DNA of 64,000 nucleotides from Rehmannia glutinosa (lineage: Eukaryota; Streptophyta; Magnoliopsida; Lamiales; Orobanchaceae): NCBI GenBank assembly GCA_016081115.2, contig JABTTQ020003040.1:62001-126000 (forward strand), read 5' to 3'. Below the pieces are notes generated by a model, which worked only from the letters and a program-made list of their open reading frames with translations, searched no databases and was not told where the DNA came from. This document shows, in pieces, positions 37,001-46,367 of this stretch. Within the stretch, counting starts at the first letter, position 1; every line of letters starts with the position of its first letter. Both the position numbers and the translations under genes were made by a program.

Positions 37001-37460
37001 ACTTCATTTGATTCAATATCCTTGATTTGGCATATACCCATGTTAAATCCAACATTGTAACCCTTGTCACGAGTTGGTGATGCTTAGCGAGGTTGAAGTT
37101 GAGTCCTTCAACATATGCAACGCGTCTGTGATTTCTAATCCATTCCTTTTGATGGATCCAATGCCTCTTATTTCACCAGGAGCTTCATTTCCTCCAAATA
37201 TGACTTTTGTTCCTTTTACTTCCTTGAATTTTTGACAGATTTTTCTTGTTTCTGTCGTCATATGCAGGCGACCACTATCCATGTACCAGGTTCCTTGGCA
37301 CTCATTGTTCCTTGAACCGCAATCAAGGAAATTAATTTTTAGGTACCCATACTTGTATGCAGGTCTGAGGGGTTAGAATTGTAAGATGATCCAACCAACT
37401 TATAGCCAAATGATTTGACTCTAAGGGGTTGCCATCTATCGAGTGCCATAATCATAATTA
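34008..37460 (-). pseudogene. copia I pol, broken
   Basis: The protease motif WYMDSG is intact near 37280. The pre-integrase segment WHKKPSHLNF lies near 36885. The integrase core has MDLFGP and VVVDDYSRYTW at about 36700-36600, then an AT-rich gap with broken motifs to about 36260. RT pieces include [14 protein letters not shown] near 35560 and the YVDD box at 35112-35101. RNase H ends with CDNTSAIAI (about 34405) and TKSEY-like remnants. After HELGLIE the frame stays open for another 60 codons to 34008 (basic tail), longer than in copies A and B, where stops or shifts intervene. Confidence 0.88.
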
Positions 37461-39648
37461 ATCCTGGCAAATTGCTTGGGGATTCTAGGTTCATCAAATT
37501 GTCTCTTTTTGTCGTATGCTGTGTATAATTTTTGCAATCGCCTTCTTTGGGTAATTGTGGTGTCTCACGAGTGTAGTGCCTAGGTGCATATGTGTCTTGA
37601 TGAAAGCTTTTATACTTTTGGAATGGCCTTTCTTGAGTTAGGCCTTTGCCATTTGGGCTTATATTCCATAAGTCTATGCGATAGTTTACATTATTCCAAT
37701 CACTTGGCTTGGATATTTTCTACCATTTCCATCATATGTATTTCTTTTATGGATTATACGGGGTTTTTGGTAGCTCGCTTCTTCTTTACTGAGTATTTTT
37801 CTGTTTGGAGTTTCTTTGAGGAACTCATTGAATCTCTTCTCCGGTATCCTTTCAGCCGCACTCAATCGGTGTTTTTCCTTCTCCTTTATAACCAAGGCCG
37901 GTTTGCTTGTTATGGTGCTTTGGATTGAATGTGTGTGCAACATTTAGAGTTTTGGATTTTTCAGATTCTTCATGGCTTGAAGATCCTTTTTCTAAAATTA
38001 CTTTTGAGGTTTGACATAGCACGGAGGAATTAAATCTAAGCTTTGTCTTGTCTCCACATTCTTTTTGACTCATAATAAGATCATCCAATGATTTAGATGC
38101 CTTAGTGAATGAGGTAATAACATTTTTGAGGTCATTCTCCCTCTTCTCTATCGCAGCAATTTACATTATTAATTTAGCATTTTCGGCCTTTAATCTTTCA
38201 TTCTCATCGCCTATTTGACTTAGAGTACTCGGCTCCTTAGTCACTTTGAGTTTTGACTCTTGAGTAGTTGTTTTCCTCATTTAATAGTGTGTGTGAGGAT
38301 TTAATGTATTCAAAATCTTTCATCATTTTTCCTAATGAATCATAAAGATCGTTAGGTGATGAAGTGTGTGTGTCACGATCACTATCACTAGAGTCCGAGT
38401 TTGATGAGTTAGAGTGTACCTCATCTTCTTGGTCAGGTTGATCTTGTTCCTTGGCCATCAAGATCGGTCGAGCTTCTTCTTGTGAGTCACTTGAGTAGTC
38501 GGCTTCTTTGCTCGAATCATTGTCTCTCTTGACTTGGGCATTTCAGCGATCTCTCTGACCATCATTGCCCTTTTCTTTTCTGTCTTCTTTCTCTCGAAGA
38601 CCTTCCTTTCTTCTTCATTCTGTATTTGTTAACTACATGATATGAGCGATCAATGGCATAGTTACCTGGTTGTCTGATTCCAACATAGATATTGACCTTT
38701 TGATCGGCTCTCTCCATTCTGGATTGTCGACCCTTTGATACTCAACTTTTTGATGATCTGTTCTCTTGGTTGGCCTATCTTCCTTGATTTGGAAGGAGTG
38801 AGAGTCTTACGGAAGATTCGCCATTTCCTCTCTTGTAGTTCTTATTGAAGAACTTGTTGAATCTTTTGACCATCGGGGCTATTTCTTACGGATCAATGAC
38901 TTCTTTGACCTCGGCTCTCTTCCCATCTTTAACAATTAGAGCAAATTTGTTTTGGGTACAACTGTCTCTTCTGGTCTTTTCTTCTCGGCTCAAACTCGTA
39001 GGCTTTGAGGTCCGAGAATAATTCATGGTTGGATGTCTTTGATAGGTCCATGGAATGTCTCGGTGCCATGACCTTCATTTCCCATTCAGGTTGGAAGACT
39101 TTTTAGGATTTTCATACACATTTCTTCTGTGTATATTCCTTTCCAAGTGCGATGCTCTTTTGTGATTTACGTGAAACGAGCGTCTAGTTGATCCAGGTTC
39201 TCTCCCGAGATCATTTTGAAGTTCTCAAATTTGCAGACATACCTTTTGATAATTTGTTTTCTTTGATTTGCTCACGAGCCTTCACAAATCAATGTCACTT
39301 GTCCCATTTCTTTAGCCGTTTTGCATGATTTGACTTTATTGAAGATGGCTTTGTCAAGGTTTTGTAAAGGATGTCCTTGGCTACATTGTCCAGGTTGTAT
39401 CTTTTTGTCATCATTTGTCCACTCGTTCTTGGTTTTTCAACCATGGTGTGCGGGAGCAACATCCTCTTCTCCTTCACCCATTTGACTCTTCTTACATTTG
39501 TGTTCACCTTTAAGATTTGCGGTGGCCCATCTTCTATCACTATCCACATCTCATCATGTAATCTTTGATAGATGAGCCTGCATCGAATTTTCCAATCATC
39601 AAATTCTTCAATTGTGAACATAGGGATGCATGTCAAATTTGCTTCCAT
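37461..39648 (-). pseudogene. copia I gag, frame-broken
   Basis: The start at 39648 gives MEANLTCIPMFTIEEFDDWK as in the sister copies. The capsid middle block lies near 39150-39000, the zinc-knuckle region near 38660 is degraded, and an S/D-rich stretch with coiled-coil-like region lies at 38461-38240 (SSNSDSSDSDRDTHTSS; LYDSLGKMMKDFEYIKSS). The frame changes at least four times. Its neighbours are the primer-binding site on one side and pol on the other. Confidence 0.85.
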
Positions 39649-39760
39649 GATAATAACTTTTAATGATAAAAAGAGTTTTGAGAGTTTAAGTACTAAAGCG
39701 GACTTTGAAAAGTTTGGAGATCTAGTTGATAACCGGTGCGGAGGGTTCAATGAACCAACC

Positions 39761-39772
39761 GCTCCGATACCA
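39761..39772 (-). other. Primer-binding site, copia I
   Basis: TGGTATCGGAGC on the minus strand lies 2 nt inside the 5' LTR, the tRNA-iMet-type site of this family. Confidence 0.8.
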
Positions 39773-39774
39773 CT

Positions 39775-41295
39775 TGTAGGTCCCAAGGGGTGTAAGTGTA
39801 GGGTTTAGAAGGGGGTTGAATAAACCAAATTTTCGTTTTAGTCCTTTTAAATATTGAGTTAATACTACATTGTGTCTTGATGGACAACTAAGTTAGTCAA
39901 TCAATAGAGTTAGTCTCTCAAATGGACTCAACCGAAATTTGTTGATGGATTAACTCAAATTGTTGAGTCTAAATTAACTCAAATGTGGTTTTGTTTTCAT
40001 TGGAAGACTTAACACCCTTAAGTTTGATTAAGCAAGGATTTAGTGCTTGATTTAGTACTTATAGATTATCAAGTGGATAGCGAGATATGTCGTGAGAATT
40101 AAACAATTAAGATGCGAGAAATTAAAGTCTTTGAAATGTAAATGACACAATGAAATTTTTATAGAGGTTCGAAGATGGGGTAATTCTTCTACTCATCTCT
40201 TCTCCAACTCTGGAGGAATCCACTAGGTAATGATCGAGTATACAAAGTGGTAATGAGTCCGAGATACAAGTCTTGATCACACGGTGACTTGATCCTTTGG
40301 GACTCGATCGGAGACGCCTTGATCACTCGGTGGCTTCTCGTGCGACTCGGCTTCTTCGCAGAGGCCTTTTGCCTTGCTACTACTGACTCACTTGCTCAAG
40401 CTCTTTGAATTTGATCACGAAGCCCTCCAAAAGCTTAAGACTTGGTTTGACCTTGAACCTTCCTACAATCCTTCGTGGAATGTTTTCCTCTTGTTGATTG
40501 AAGTTATCTTTCCTTCACGGTGAGTGTTGGATTGATGTTCTTCGTAGTGTAGGCTTGAGGATTGAGAATGTTTGATTTTCTAATAATTGCTTGAACGTTG
40601 TTTTGTTGGTCGTAACTTATGTCACTCTCTTATTTTTTCCTCAAATAAACTCCTCGGCCTTTTATAGTGATCTTTCAAAAATTTGCCCGTTGAAGAGATA
40701 GGCTTATTTTTGAAAGTCACTTGCGATCGTTGGCTTGTCTTGTTGCGATCCTTGGAATTGCCATTTCCTCGTATGAATTGTCCTTTCACCTTTTGAGTTT
40801 TGACACGGTGTAGTGCTTCCCATTGGTTCATTCCTTTTGCACGCTTCGGGGTGAGCACTCGAGAAAGGTGGTATGAAGATATTACTTGTTTAAGTAATTC
40901 TCTTGATTTCCGTGCAACGGATCTTTTCTGATTATCTCGACTTGACCGCATTTCTTTGCTTTCCCAGGTGACTTAGAGTCGACTTCCACTCATGGATGAC
41001 TCTTGTCACTTCAATTGAGACTTGGCTTTTCTCGAGTTGACTTGGTGATACTCCACTCATTGCATCTCTCTTGCTTTAGTAGAGTTCCGTCTACTCTTCT
41101 TTGCCATACTCAATTTGTCTCGCAATGGAGTCTTTCTAGTCTTTAGTTGTCTTCTTGCATGTTAGGCGTAGGCGACTTAACTCGGCTTGGCACTCTATTT
41201 ATTACAATGCATTTTACAATAAAAATTGGGGTGCCAACTCCTATTTTATGTTTTACATGACATTCATCAAAATCTAAACAATAAATTTCCTAACA
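39775..41295 (-). repeat. 5' LTR of copia I (1521 bp)
   Basis: It has the same ends as the 27297-28852 copy, with a TATA box at 40659-40666 (minus strand). The outer end TTTCCTAACA stops at 41295, where copia A sequence resumes. Confidence 0.93.
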
Positions 41296-41636
41296 CCGTG
41301 ATGAGAAAAAGAAGAAGAAGAAGAAGATCTTGAACAAGATGAAAGAAGGAGCGGCGAAGGAGATGAAGTGTTGTCCACCCCTTCATGTATTTTATTATGT
41401 AAATACATACTACGTAAGTCTTCTCGCAATAAAGCTATAAACTCTTTATTTTTTTTTTTTGTGTAGACAAATGTTTGCTCGATACACCTTGTAAGTGATT
41501 TGTGTAAAAGAATGTTATGATCAATAAAAGGATTGATTCTACGCATACATTCTATGTGAATACACTATCCGTATGTATCTTTGCTATTTACATTTTTGAA
41601 TGGTTTAAGTTTTGGCATCATCAAAAAGGGGGAAAT
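41296..41636 (+). other. 3' remainder of copia A: extra-ORF tail, 3' UTR and polypurine tract
   Basis: It resumes in the K/E-rich codons (GAGAAAAAGAAGAAG...) at the position expected from copia B 58795 onwards. Non-coding DNA then runs to the polypurine tract AAAAAGGGGGAAAT next to the LTR. Placement confirms that copia I sits inside copia A. Confidence 0.85.
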
Positions 41637-43148
41637 TGTTAGGAAATTTATTGTTTAGATTTTGATGAATGCCATGTAAAACTTAGAATAGGAAGTTGGC
41701 ACCCCATTTTTGTTGTAAATCGCATTGTAATAAATAGGGCTGGTCAAGCGAGTTAAGTCGACTATGCCCAAACATGCAAGAAGACAATGGAGACTAGAAG
41801 GAAGACTCTGTGAGAGCATTTGAGTATGGCAAAGAAGAGAAGACGGGAACTCTCTTGAAGGAGCGGTGATATGCGGTGAGTGGAGTATCGATCAAGTCAA
41901 CTCAAGAAAAGTCAAGTCTCAAGTTGAAGTGACCAGAAGAGTCATCCATGATTGGAAGCTGACTCTAAGTCACCTGGGGGAAAGCAAGGAAATGCGGTCA
42001 AGTCGAGATAATCGAAAAAGATCCGTTTGAGTAAATCAAGAGAATTACCTAAACAAGTAATATCTCCATGCTACCTTTCTCGAAGTGCTCGATCCCGAAG
42101 CGTGCAAAAGGAATAAACCAATGGGAAGCACTACACCGTGTCAGAACTCTGAAAAGGTGAAGAACAATTCATACGAGGAAATGGCAATTCCAAGGACTGC
42201 AACAAGACAAGCCAACGACCACTAGTGACTTTAAAAATTAAGCCTATCTCTTCAACGGGCAGATTTTTGAAAGATCACTATAAAAGGCTGAGGAATGACT
42301 CTGAGAGCAGGAGACCAGAACCACAAACATTCAAGCAATTATTAGAACTGTAACCTGAAATATTCTCAAGTTATTAAACGCTCAATCCTCAAGCCTACAC
42401 TACGAAGAACATCAATCCAACACTCACCTGTGAAGGAAAGATAACTTCAATCATTTGAAGAGGAAATTACTGAAGAATCAAGGGGTCTACATTCCACGAA
42501 GGAGTGTAGGAAAGTTCAAGATCGAACCAAGTCTTGAGCTTTTGGAGGGCTTCATGATCAAATCCAAAGAGCTTGAGCAAGTGGGCTGTAGTAGCAGCAA
42601 AGGCAATTGCCTGTGAAGAAGCCGAGTCGTACGAGAAGCCAGGTGAGTGATCAAGGCGTCTCGCATCGAGTCCCAAAGGATCAAGTCGGTTGTGTGATCA
42701 AGACTTGTATCGGACTGTTACCACTTTGTATCTTGATCAATACCTAGTGGATTCCTCCAGGAGTTGGAGAAGAGAGGAGTAGAAGAATTACCCCATCTTC
42801 GAACCTCTATAAAAATCTTATTGTGTCATTTACATTTCAGCACTTTAGTTCTTGCATCATATTTGTTTAATTCTGCTGACATATTTGCTATCCATTAGAT
42901 AATCTCTAAGTACTAAATCAAGCTCTAAATCTCTACTTAACCAAACTTAAGGGTGTTAAGTCTTCCGCTGAAAACAAACCACAGTTGAGTTAATTTAGAA
43001 CTCTACTGATTAACTAAATTGGTTGTCCACCAAGGACACAGCTGTGTAGTAACAACTCTGAATATTTAAAAGGACTAAATCAACAATTTGGTAAGGTTTA
43101 TTCAACCCCCCCTTCTAAACCTTACACTTACACCCCTTGGGACCTACA
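41637..43148 (+). repeat. 3' LTR of copia A (1512 bp)
   Basis: TGTTAGGAAATTTATTG...GGGACCTACA pairs with 15163-16668 and is followed by the TTGGT duplication at 43149-43153. TATA box at 42279-42286. Confidence 0.93.
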
Positions 43149-43153
43149 TTGGT
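43149..43153 (+). other. Target-site duplication, right copy (copia A)
   Basis: TTGGT is identical to 15158-15162. Pararetroviral sequence resumes immediately after it. Confidence 0.9.
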
Positions 43154-43963
43154 CTTCTTTCTTCCCAACGGCTGCTACTCACCATTCTGTCTTGCTGGAA
43201 AGACATCCTTCTAGGCTCAACTCTGAGACTCCGACTTTTGTTGAAGACTGGTTGATCTTGAATTATCATATCAATCTCCTTAATAGTTGGAGATTCTATG
43301 ATTTCTGGTAACACCACCCTGGCAAAGTCCTCAAAGATTCTTGGGACTTCAATAAATTTCTTTCTCAAGAATACTTCGGAATGATGTGTATTCGAGAGAG
43401 CATAGGAAATCTTGTATGTGATCGAGTAAGGCCTGTTTCCTTCTTTCATCAAATCGACTCTTTTGAAATCCTGATGAAGGGTTAGGACTCTACTGAAGTC
43501 TCGATCTCCCAAATTGTATGCAATTCTATGATAGACATTAAATGCCAATTTCCCGCATACAAATTTCTCAGAACCGCTCAAGGCATGAATCCTTGAGATG
43601 CGAGATTCGCTTGTCAAAGATAGCAAGATTGAGAGGCGAATCTATTCCTTCTTTGAATGTTGCTTTAATAATTACTCTTATGGCTCGATATGAATCCATG
43701 AGAGTGTATTTGCAACTTCTCTTTTAACTTTGATTTTGATCTCTTGTATTTCTCTAATAGGGACCAAGCGCATCTCGATCGAGTTGCGGTAAACTCCATC
43801 GGAATAGCAAATTCTTCGGTTGTTACCTGTGGATAATTTGGTGTTTTCTATTACGAAAACTAATTTTATCCAATGCTTTTTCCATAGCTCCGATCGTAAA
43901 TCCATCATAGACTTGAAGCTTTGGATCTTCCTTCATAATTCTCATAAGAGTCTTATGAGACAT
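43154..43963 (-). pseudogene. Pararetroviral movement protein-like ORF, broken
   Basis: An ATG at 43963 begins about 270 codons of sequence with stops near 43850-43730. The long readable part (43626-43154) has the compact beta-rich look of a 30K-type movement protein, including GKLAFNVYHRIAYNLGD and a polar C-terminal tail. Such proteins line plasmodesmata to move virus between cells. Family assignment rests on position between the zinc knuckle and protease and on general resemblance; no single diagnostic residue was verified. The C-terminal end is cut by the copia A insertion. Confidence 0.6.
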
Positions 43964-44368
43964 CAGTAGTGTGAGAGAGGAATCCCGACATATCCTCCCC
44001 GACCGTCACAGTTGAAGAATTTCTTCTTCACTCGATTTCGAATGGATTCACTTCCATCATCGAATAGATCTCTTCTTCATAGATGCTTTCATCTCGAGGG
44101 AATATCCTCAAATTGATACACCGTATTAAATCGATAATAGATGCCTTCTTCAATTTCGGTGTAGCCTCGAACTGTCTCGACTCCTCGTTTTTGATTGTCC
44201 GGGCAATCCGTTGAGATATGCCCTCTTGCTCCGCATGTCCAACAATTACAGTCTTTGAAACTTTCATTAGCTCTAGTGTGAGCACACTGATAGGCGTGAG
44301 TTTTGCATGTATTTTGAGGCATATTTCGAGCTATAATGATAAGTAAACATGCATATACTCGCGTTAAA
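43964..44368 (-). pseudogene. Pararetroviral capsid protein, C-terminal fragment with zinc knuckle
   Basis: CWTCGARGHISTDC at 44244-44203 is a CX2CX4HX4C knuckle like the one near the C-terminus of caulimovirid coat proteins, where it binds pregenomic RNA. It is followed by an acidic stretch (IYEEEIYSMMEVNPFEIE), also usual at capsid C-termini. The capsid core is absent because the Athila LTR begins at 44369. A zinc knuckle belonging to a retrotransposon gag is less likely, since the strand and neighbours are viral. Confidence 0.7.
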
Positions 44369-44554
44369 TGTTACATATTCACTCCTTGTGGAAAAGATAT
44401 TACACTTTGCTTATTTTGTAGGAATTTCATGATATTTGAAGCTAACTGAATAAGAATACGAGGAAAGCAAAGTGGAAACACGGAGAATTGAGTGGATATA
44501 CGAAAAGTGAAGCCTAAAAGAGCGAAAGTTGAGCGTTCTCATTTTAAAAGACAG

Positions 44555-44820
44555 GGGCACACGGGTTGGGCGTGCCTCAAGACACCACCCGTGCACCCTA
44601 CATAAGGATAATTGAGCTGCAGCATGGCGCACGGGTAGCCCATGCATGGGCGCACCACCCGTGCGCCCTACAGAGAGTCTGATTATTTCACCGGAGTGGC
44701 GCACGGGTAGGCCGTGCTCCGACGCACCACCCGTGCGCCCTACAGAGAGTTGGGGTATTCTAGCAGGGTGGCGCATGGGTAACCCGTGCGTGGGCACACC
44801 ACCCGTCGTCTATACTGAAT
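44555..44820 (+). repeat. Four tandem 72-bp GC-rich palindromic units in the Athila LTR
   Basis: Units begin at about 44555, 44626, 44698 and 44770 with GGCGCACGGGTAG-type sequence, each followed by ACCACCCGTGCGCCCTAC. Each unit can fold on itself (GCACGGG pairs with CCCGTGC). ORFs over it on either strand are artefacts of the repeat. Position upstream of the TATA box suggests a U3 enhancer-like array; this is inference. Confidence 0.8.
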
Positions 44821-44861
44821 CCCATAATCAGAAAGCATTAAGCCCTAAACATGATGGGGAG

Positions 44862-44870
44862 TATAAAAAG
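44862..44870 (+). promoter_or_regulatory. TATA box, Athila LTR
   Basis: TATAAAAAG follows the GC-rich repeats and is the best core-promoter candidate in the LTR. Confidence 0.6.
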
Positions 44871-45830
44871 GCTTTTTGGGGGGCGCACACAAGGATTATT
44901 CTGGCATTTTTGGGATCTATAACACAAGACAAGAGTCAACTCTTGGAAGGAGACATCAAGGAGATAATCGGGTTGCATCGGAGCTTGAAGAACGGAGATA
45001 TATCGAGAGATTGTCGGCGTTCCTAAGTTTTCTTGCTTCTCTTTTAGTTTCAATCTTTTATTTTCATCTCAGAATGACTTTGAACACTTTGTGTATAAGT
45101 TGTTTAATCATGTGTAGCTGAACTCTTGAGATTTTAGGGTTTTGGAAGTAGATTAATGAACTCTTGTTGGATGTTTTAATCTTAGTTGAAGTTATTATCT
45201 TGAAGCCTATTTGAGTATTTTGAGCTTATTCTTGTTTTATCACTTGATCAATGATTTAACTTGTTTGATATATTGATTCATAATTCGAGAGATGAGTTTC
45301 AATATTAGATCTTGAATACTCGACACAAATATTTGCATGAATCGAGAGGTTTGTAAATATTTGTGAGGATATTTGATCTTTTGTGCTTTTGGGAGTTGAA
45401 TGCTTTATGTTGAGTAGAGATGCTAGCATAAGTATTTCAATCTACGTTTTATATGCATCTCGAGAGGGAGGATAAAATAGTTTTGTGATCGTCTTATAGG
45501 AACATTGATAATAACTTGGCTTGATTAAACCGGACAATAAGAGGATTATTAATCGAAACCTTAACTCGGAAATCCATTACATCATCTTGATACTTCTTTC
45601 ATTTGTGTTATCTTATTCTTGTGTTTTAGTGATTTAAATTGTCTTAATCTCAAAACAACAATCATCAAATTTCAATCGTCTAAATAAAAATAAGACTATC
45701 TTGGTTAAATACTTAGCATATTAATTTATTAGTCTCCTCGTGGATACGACATTGCTACCCTATTCGATAACGCATTAATCGTACACTACATTTCTTGCGG
45801 TGAAGCTAAAAATATAGGCGAACAAGTTTT

Positions 45831-45848
45831 TAGCACCGTTGTCGGGGA
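45831..45848 (+). other. Primer-binding site (tRNA-Asp type), Athila element
   Basis: TAGCACCGTTGTCGGGGA corresponds to the Athila consensus TGGCGCCGTTGCCGGGGA with three transitions (G to A or C to T). It lies six nt after the LTR end. Confidence 0.85.
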
Positions 45849-45971
45849 CTAATACAATTTTTGGTGCTAATATTGCGATAGATAGAATTATTCTTAATTT
45901 AGACATTTTTTTTTATTATTTATTTTGTTTTAGTGTGACTTTAAAAGCACAAAAGATCAAAAAGAAATAAG
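45849..45971 (+). other. Athila leader remnant
   Basis: AT-rich non-coding DNA lies between the primer site and the abrupt start of copia-family sequence at about 45972. The gag start codon region is absent. Confidence 0.5.
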
Positions 45972-46367
45972 AAAAGATGAAGTTGCCGAGGAAGGCATAT
46001 GAGAAGAAAAAAAAGAAAGCGGTGACGACGAGAAAAAGAGAAGAAGAGAAGAAGATCTTGATCAAGATGAAAGAAAGGAGAGACAAGGAGATGAAGTGTT
46101 GTTTGACCAACCCTTCATGTATTTTATTATGTAAATACATACAATGTAAGTCTTACGTAATAAAGCTATAAATTCTTTATTTTCGGTGTAGACAAATATG
46201 TGCTCGATACACCTTGTAAACAATTGTGTAAAAGAACATGAATGATATGATCAATAAACAGATCTATTATGCGCATACATTCTATGTCAATACACTATCT
46301 GTATGTATCTTTCTTTGTTTGCATTTTTGAATGATTTAAGTTTTGGCATCATCAAAAAGGGGGAAAT
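45972..46367 (+). mobile_element. 3' stub of a fourth large copia copy (end of extra ORF, 3' UTR, polypurine tract)
   Basis: It matches copia B 58740-59135: AAGAAAAGATGAAG, the K/E/R-rich C-terminal codons (45977-46171 is open), 3' UTR and the AAAAAGGGGGAAAT tract directly before the LTR at 46368. Everything upstream of about 45972 in this copy, including its 5' LTR, is missing. It therefore shares the 46368-47915 LTR with copia B. Confidence 0.85.

Larger units (their letters stand above)
27297..41295 (-). mobile_element. Large Sirevirus-like copia element I, inverted inside copia A
   Basis: It is a complete 13,999-bp copy on the minus strand: 5' LTR 39775-41295, primer site 39761-39772, gag, pol, spacer module, extra ORF, polypurine tract, 3' LTR 27297-28852. 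It interrupts the C-terminal K/E-rich end of copia A's extra ORF. Flanking 5-mers (CGATT left, CCGTG right) do not match, so the expected duplication is mutated or obscured. With the left 12.1 kb of copia A it forms a near head-to-head inverted repeat. Confidence 0.92.
15163..43148 (+). mobile_element. Large Sirevirus-like copia element A, with copia I nested inside
   Basis: It is bounded by LTRs 15163-16668 and 41637-43148, both TGTTAGGAAA...CTACA, with a perfect TTGGT duplication outside. Subtracting the nested element (27297-41295) leaves 13,987 bp, matching the 13,999 bp of copia I and 14,320 bp of copia B. Order: LTR, tRNA-iMet-type primer site, gag, pol (protease, integrase, RT, RNase H), spacer, long extra ORF, polypurine tract, LTR. 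Long length, 1.5-kb LTRs and an extra ORF after pol point to the Sirevirus (Maximus/SIRE) lineage. All ORFs contain multiple frameshifts. Confidence 0.92.
43154..44368 (-). mobile_element. Endogenous pararetrovirus, 5' part: capsid zinc knuckle and movement protein
   Basis: This is the other half of the virus at 10880-15162: same strand, correct gene order across the insertion, flanked by the shared duplication. Its upstream (capsid) end is cut at 44368 by the Athila LTR. The remaining capsid N-terminus, leader and primer site are not in the window. Confidence 0.82.
44369..45824 (+). repeat. 5' LTR of the Athila-type element (about 1456 bp)
   Basis: It begins TGTTACATATTC right at the loss of viral coding sequence and ends AACA six nt before the primer site. 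The start is inferred from the TG and the junction, since the partner LTR is not in the window. Confidence 0.7.

Noticed and set aside
43154..44368. Florendovirus or petuvirus assignment
   Set aside because: Considered first because these are common in plant genomes, but the zinc knuckle lies before the movement protein and a separate ORF follows pol.
44555..44820. Regularly spaced repeats considered as a CRISPR-like array
   Set aside because: The repeats are contiguous 72-bp units inside a plant LTR, with no unique spacers and no cas genes.
44411..45026. ORFs on both strands with repeated VGRTGGA / PVRPTES peptides
   Set aside because: They only translate the 72-bp palindromic LTR repeats.
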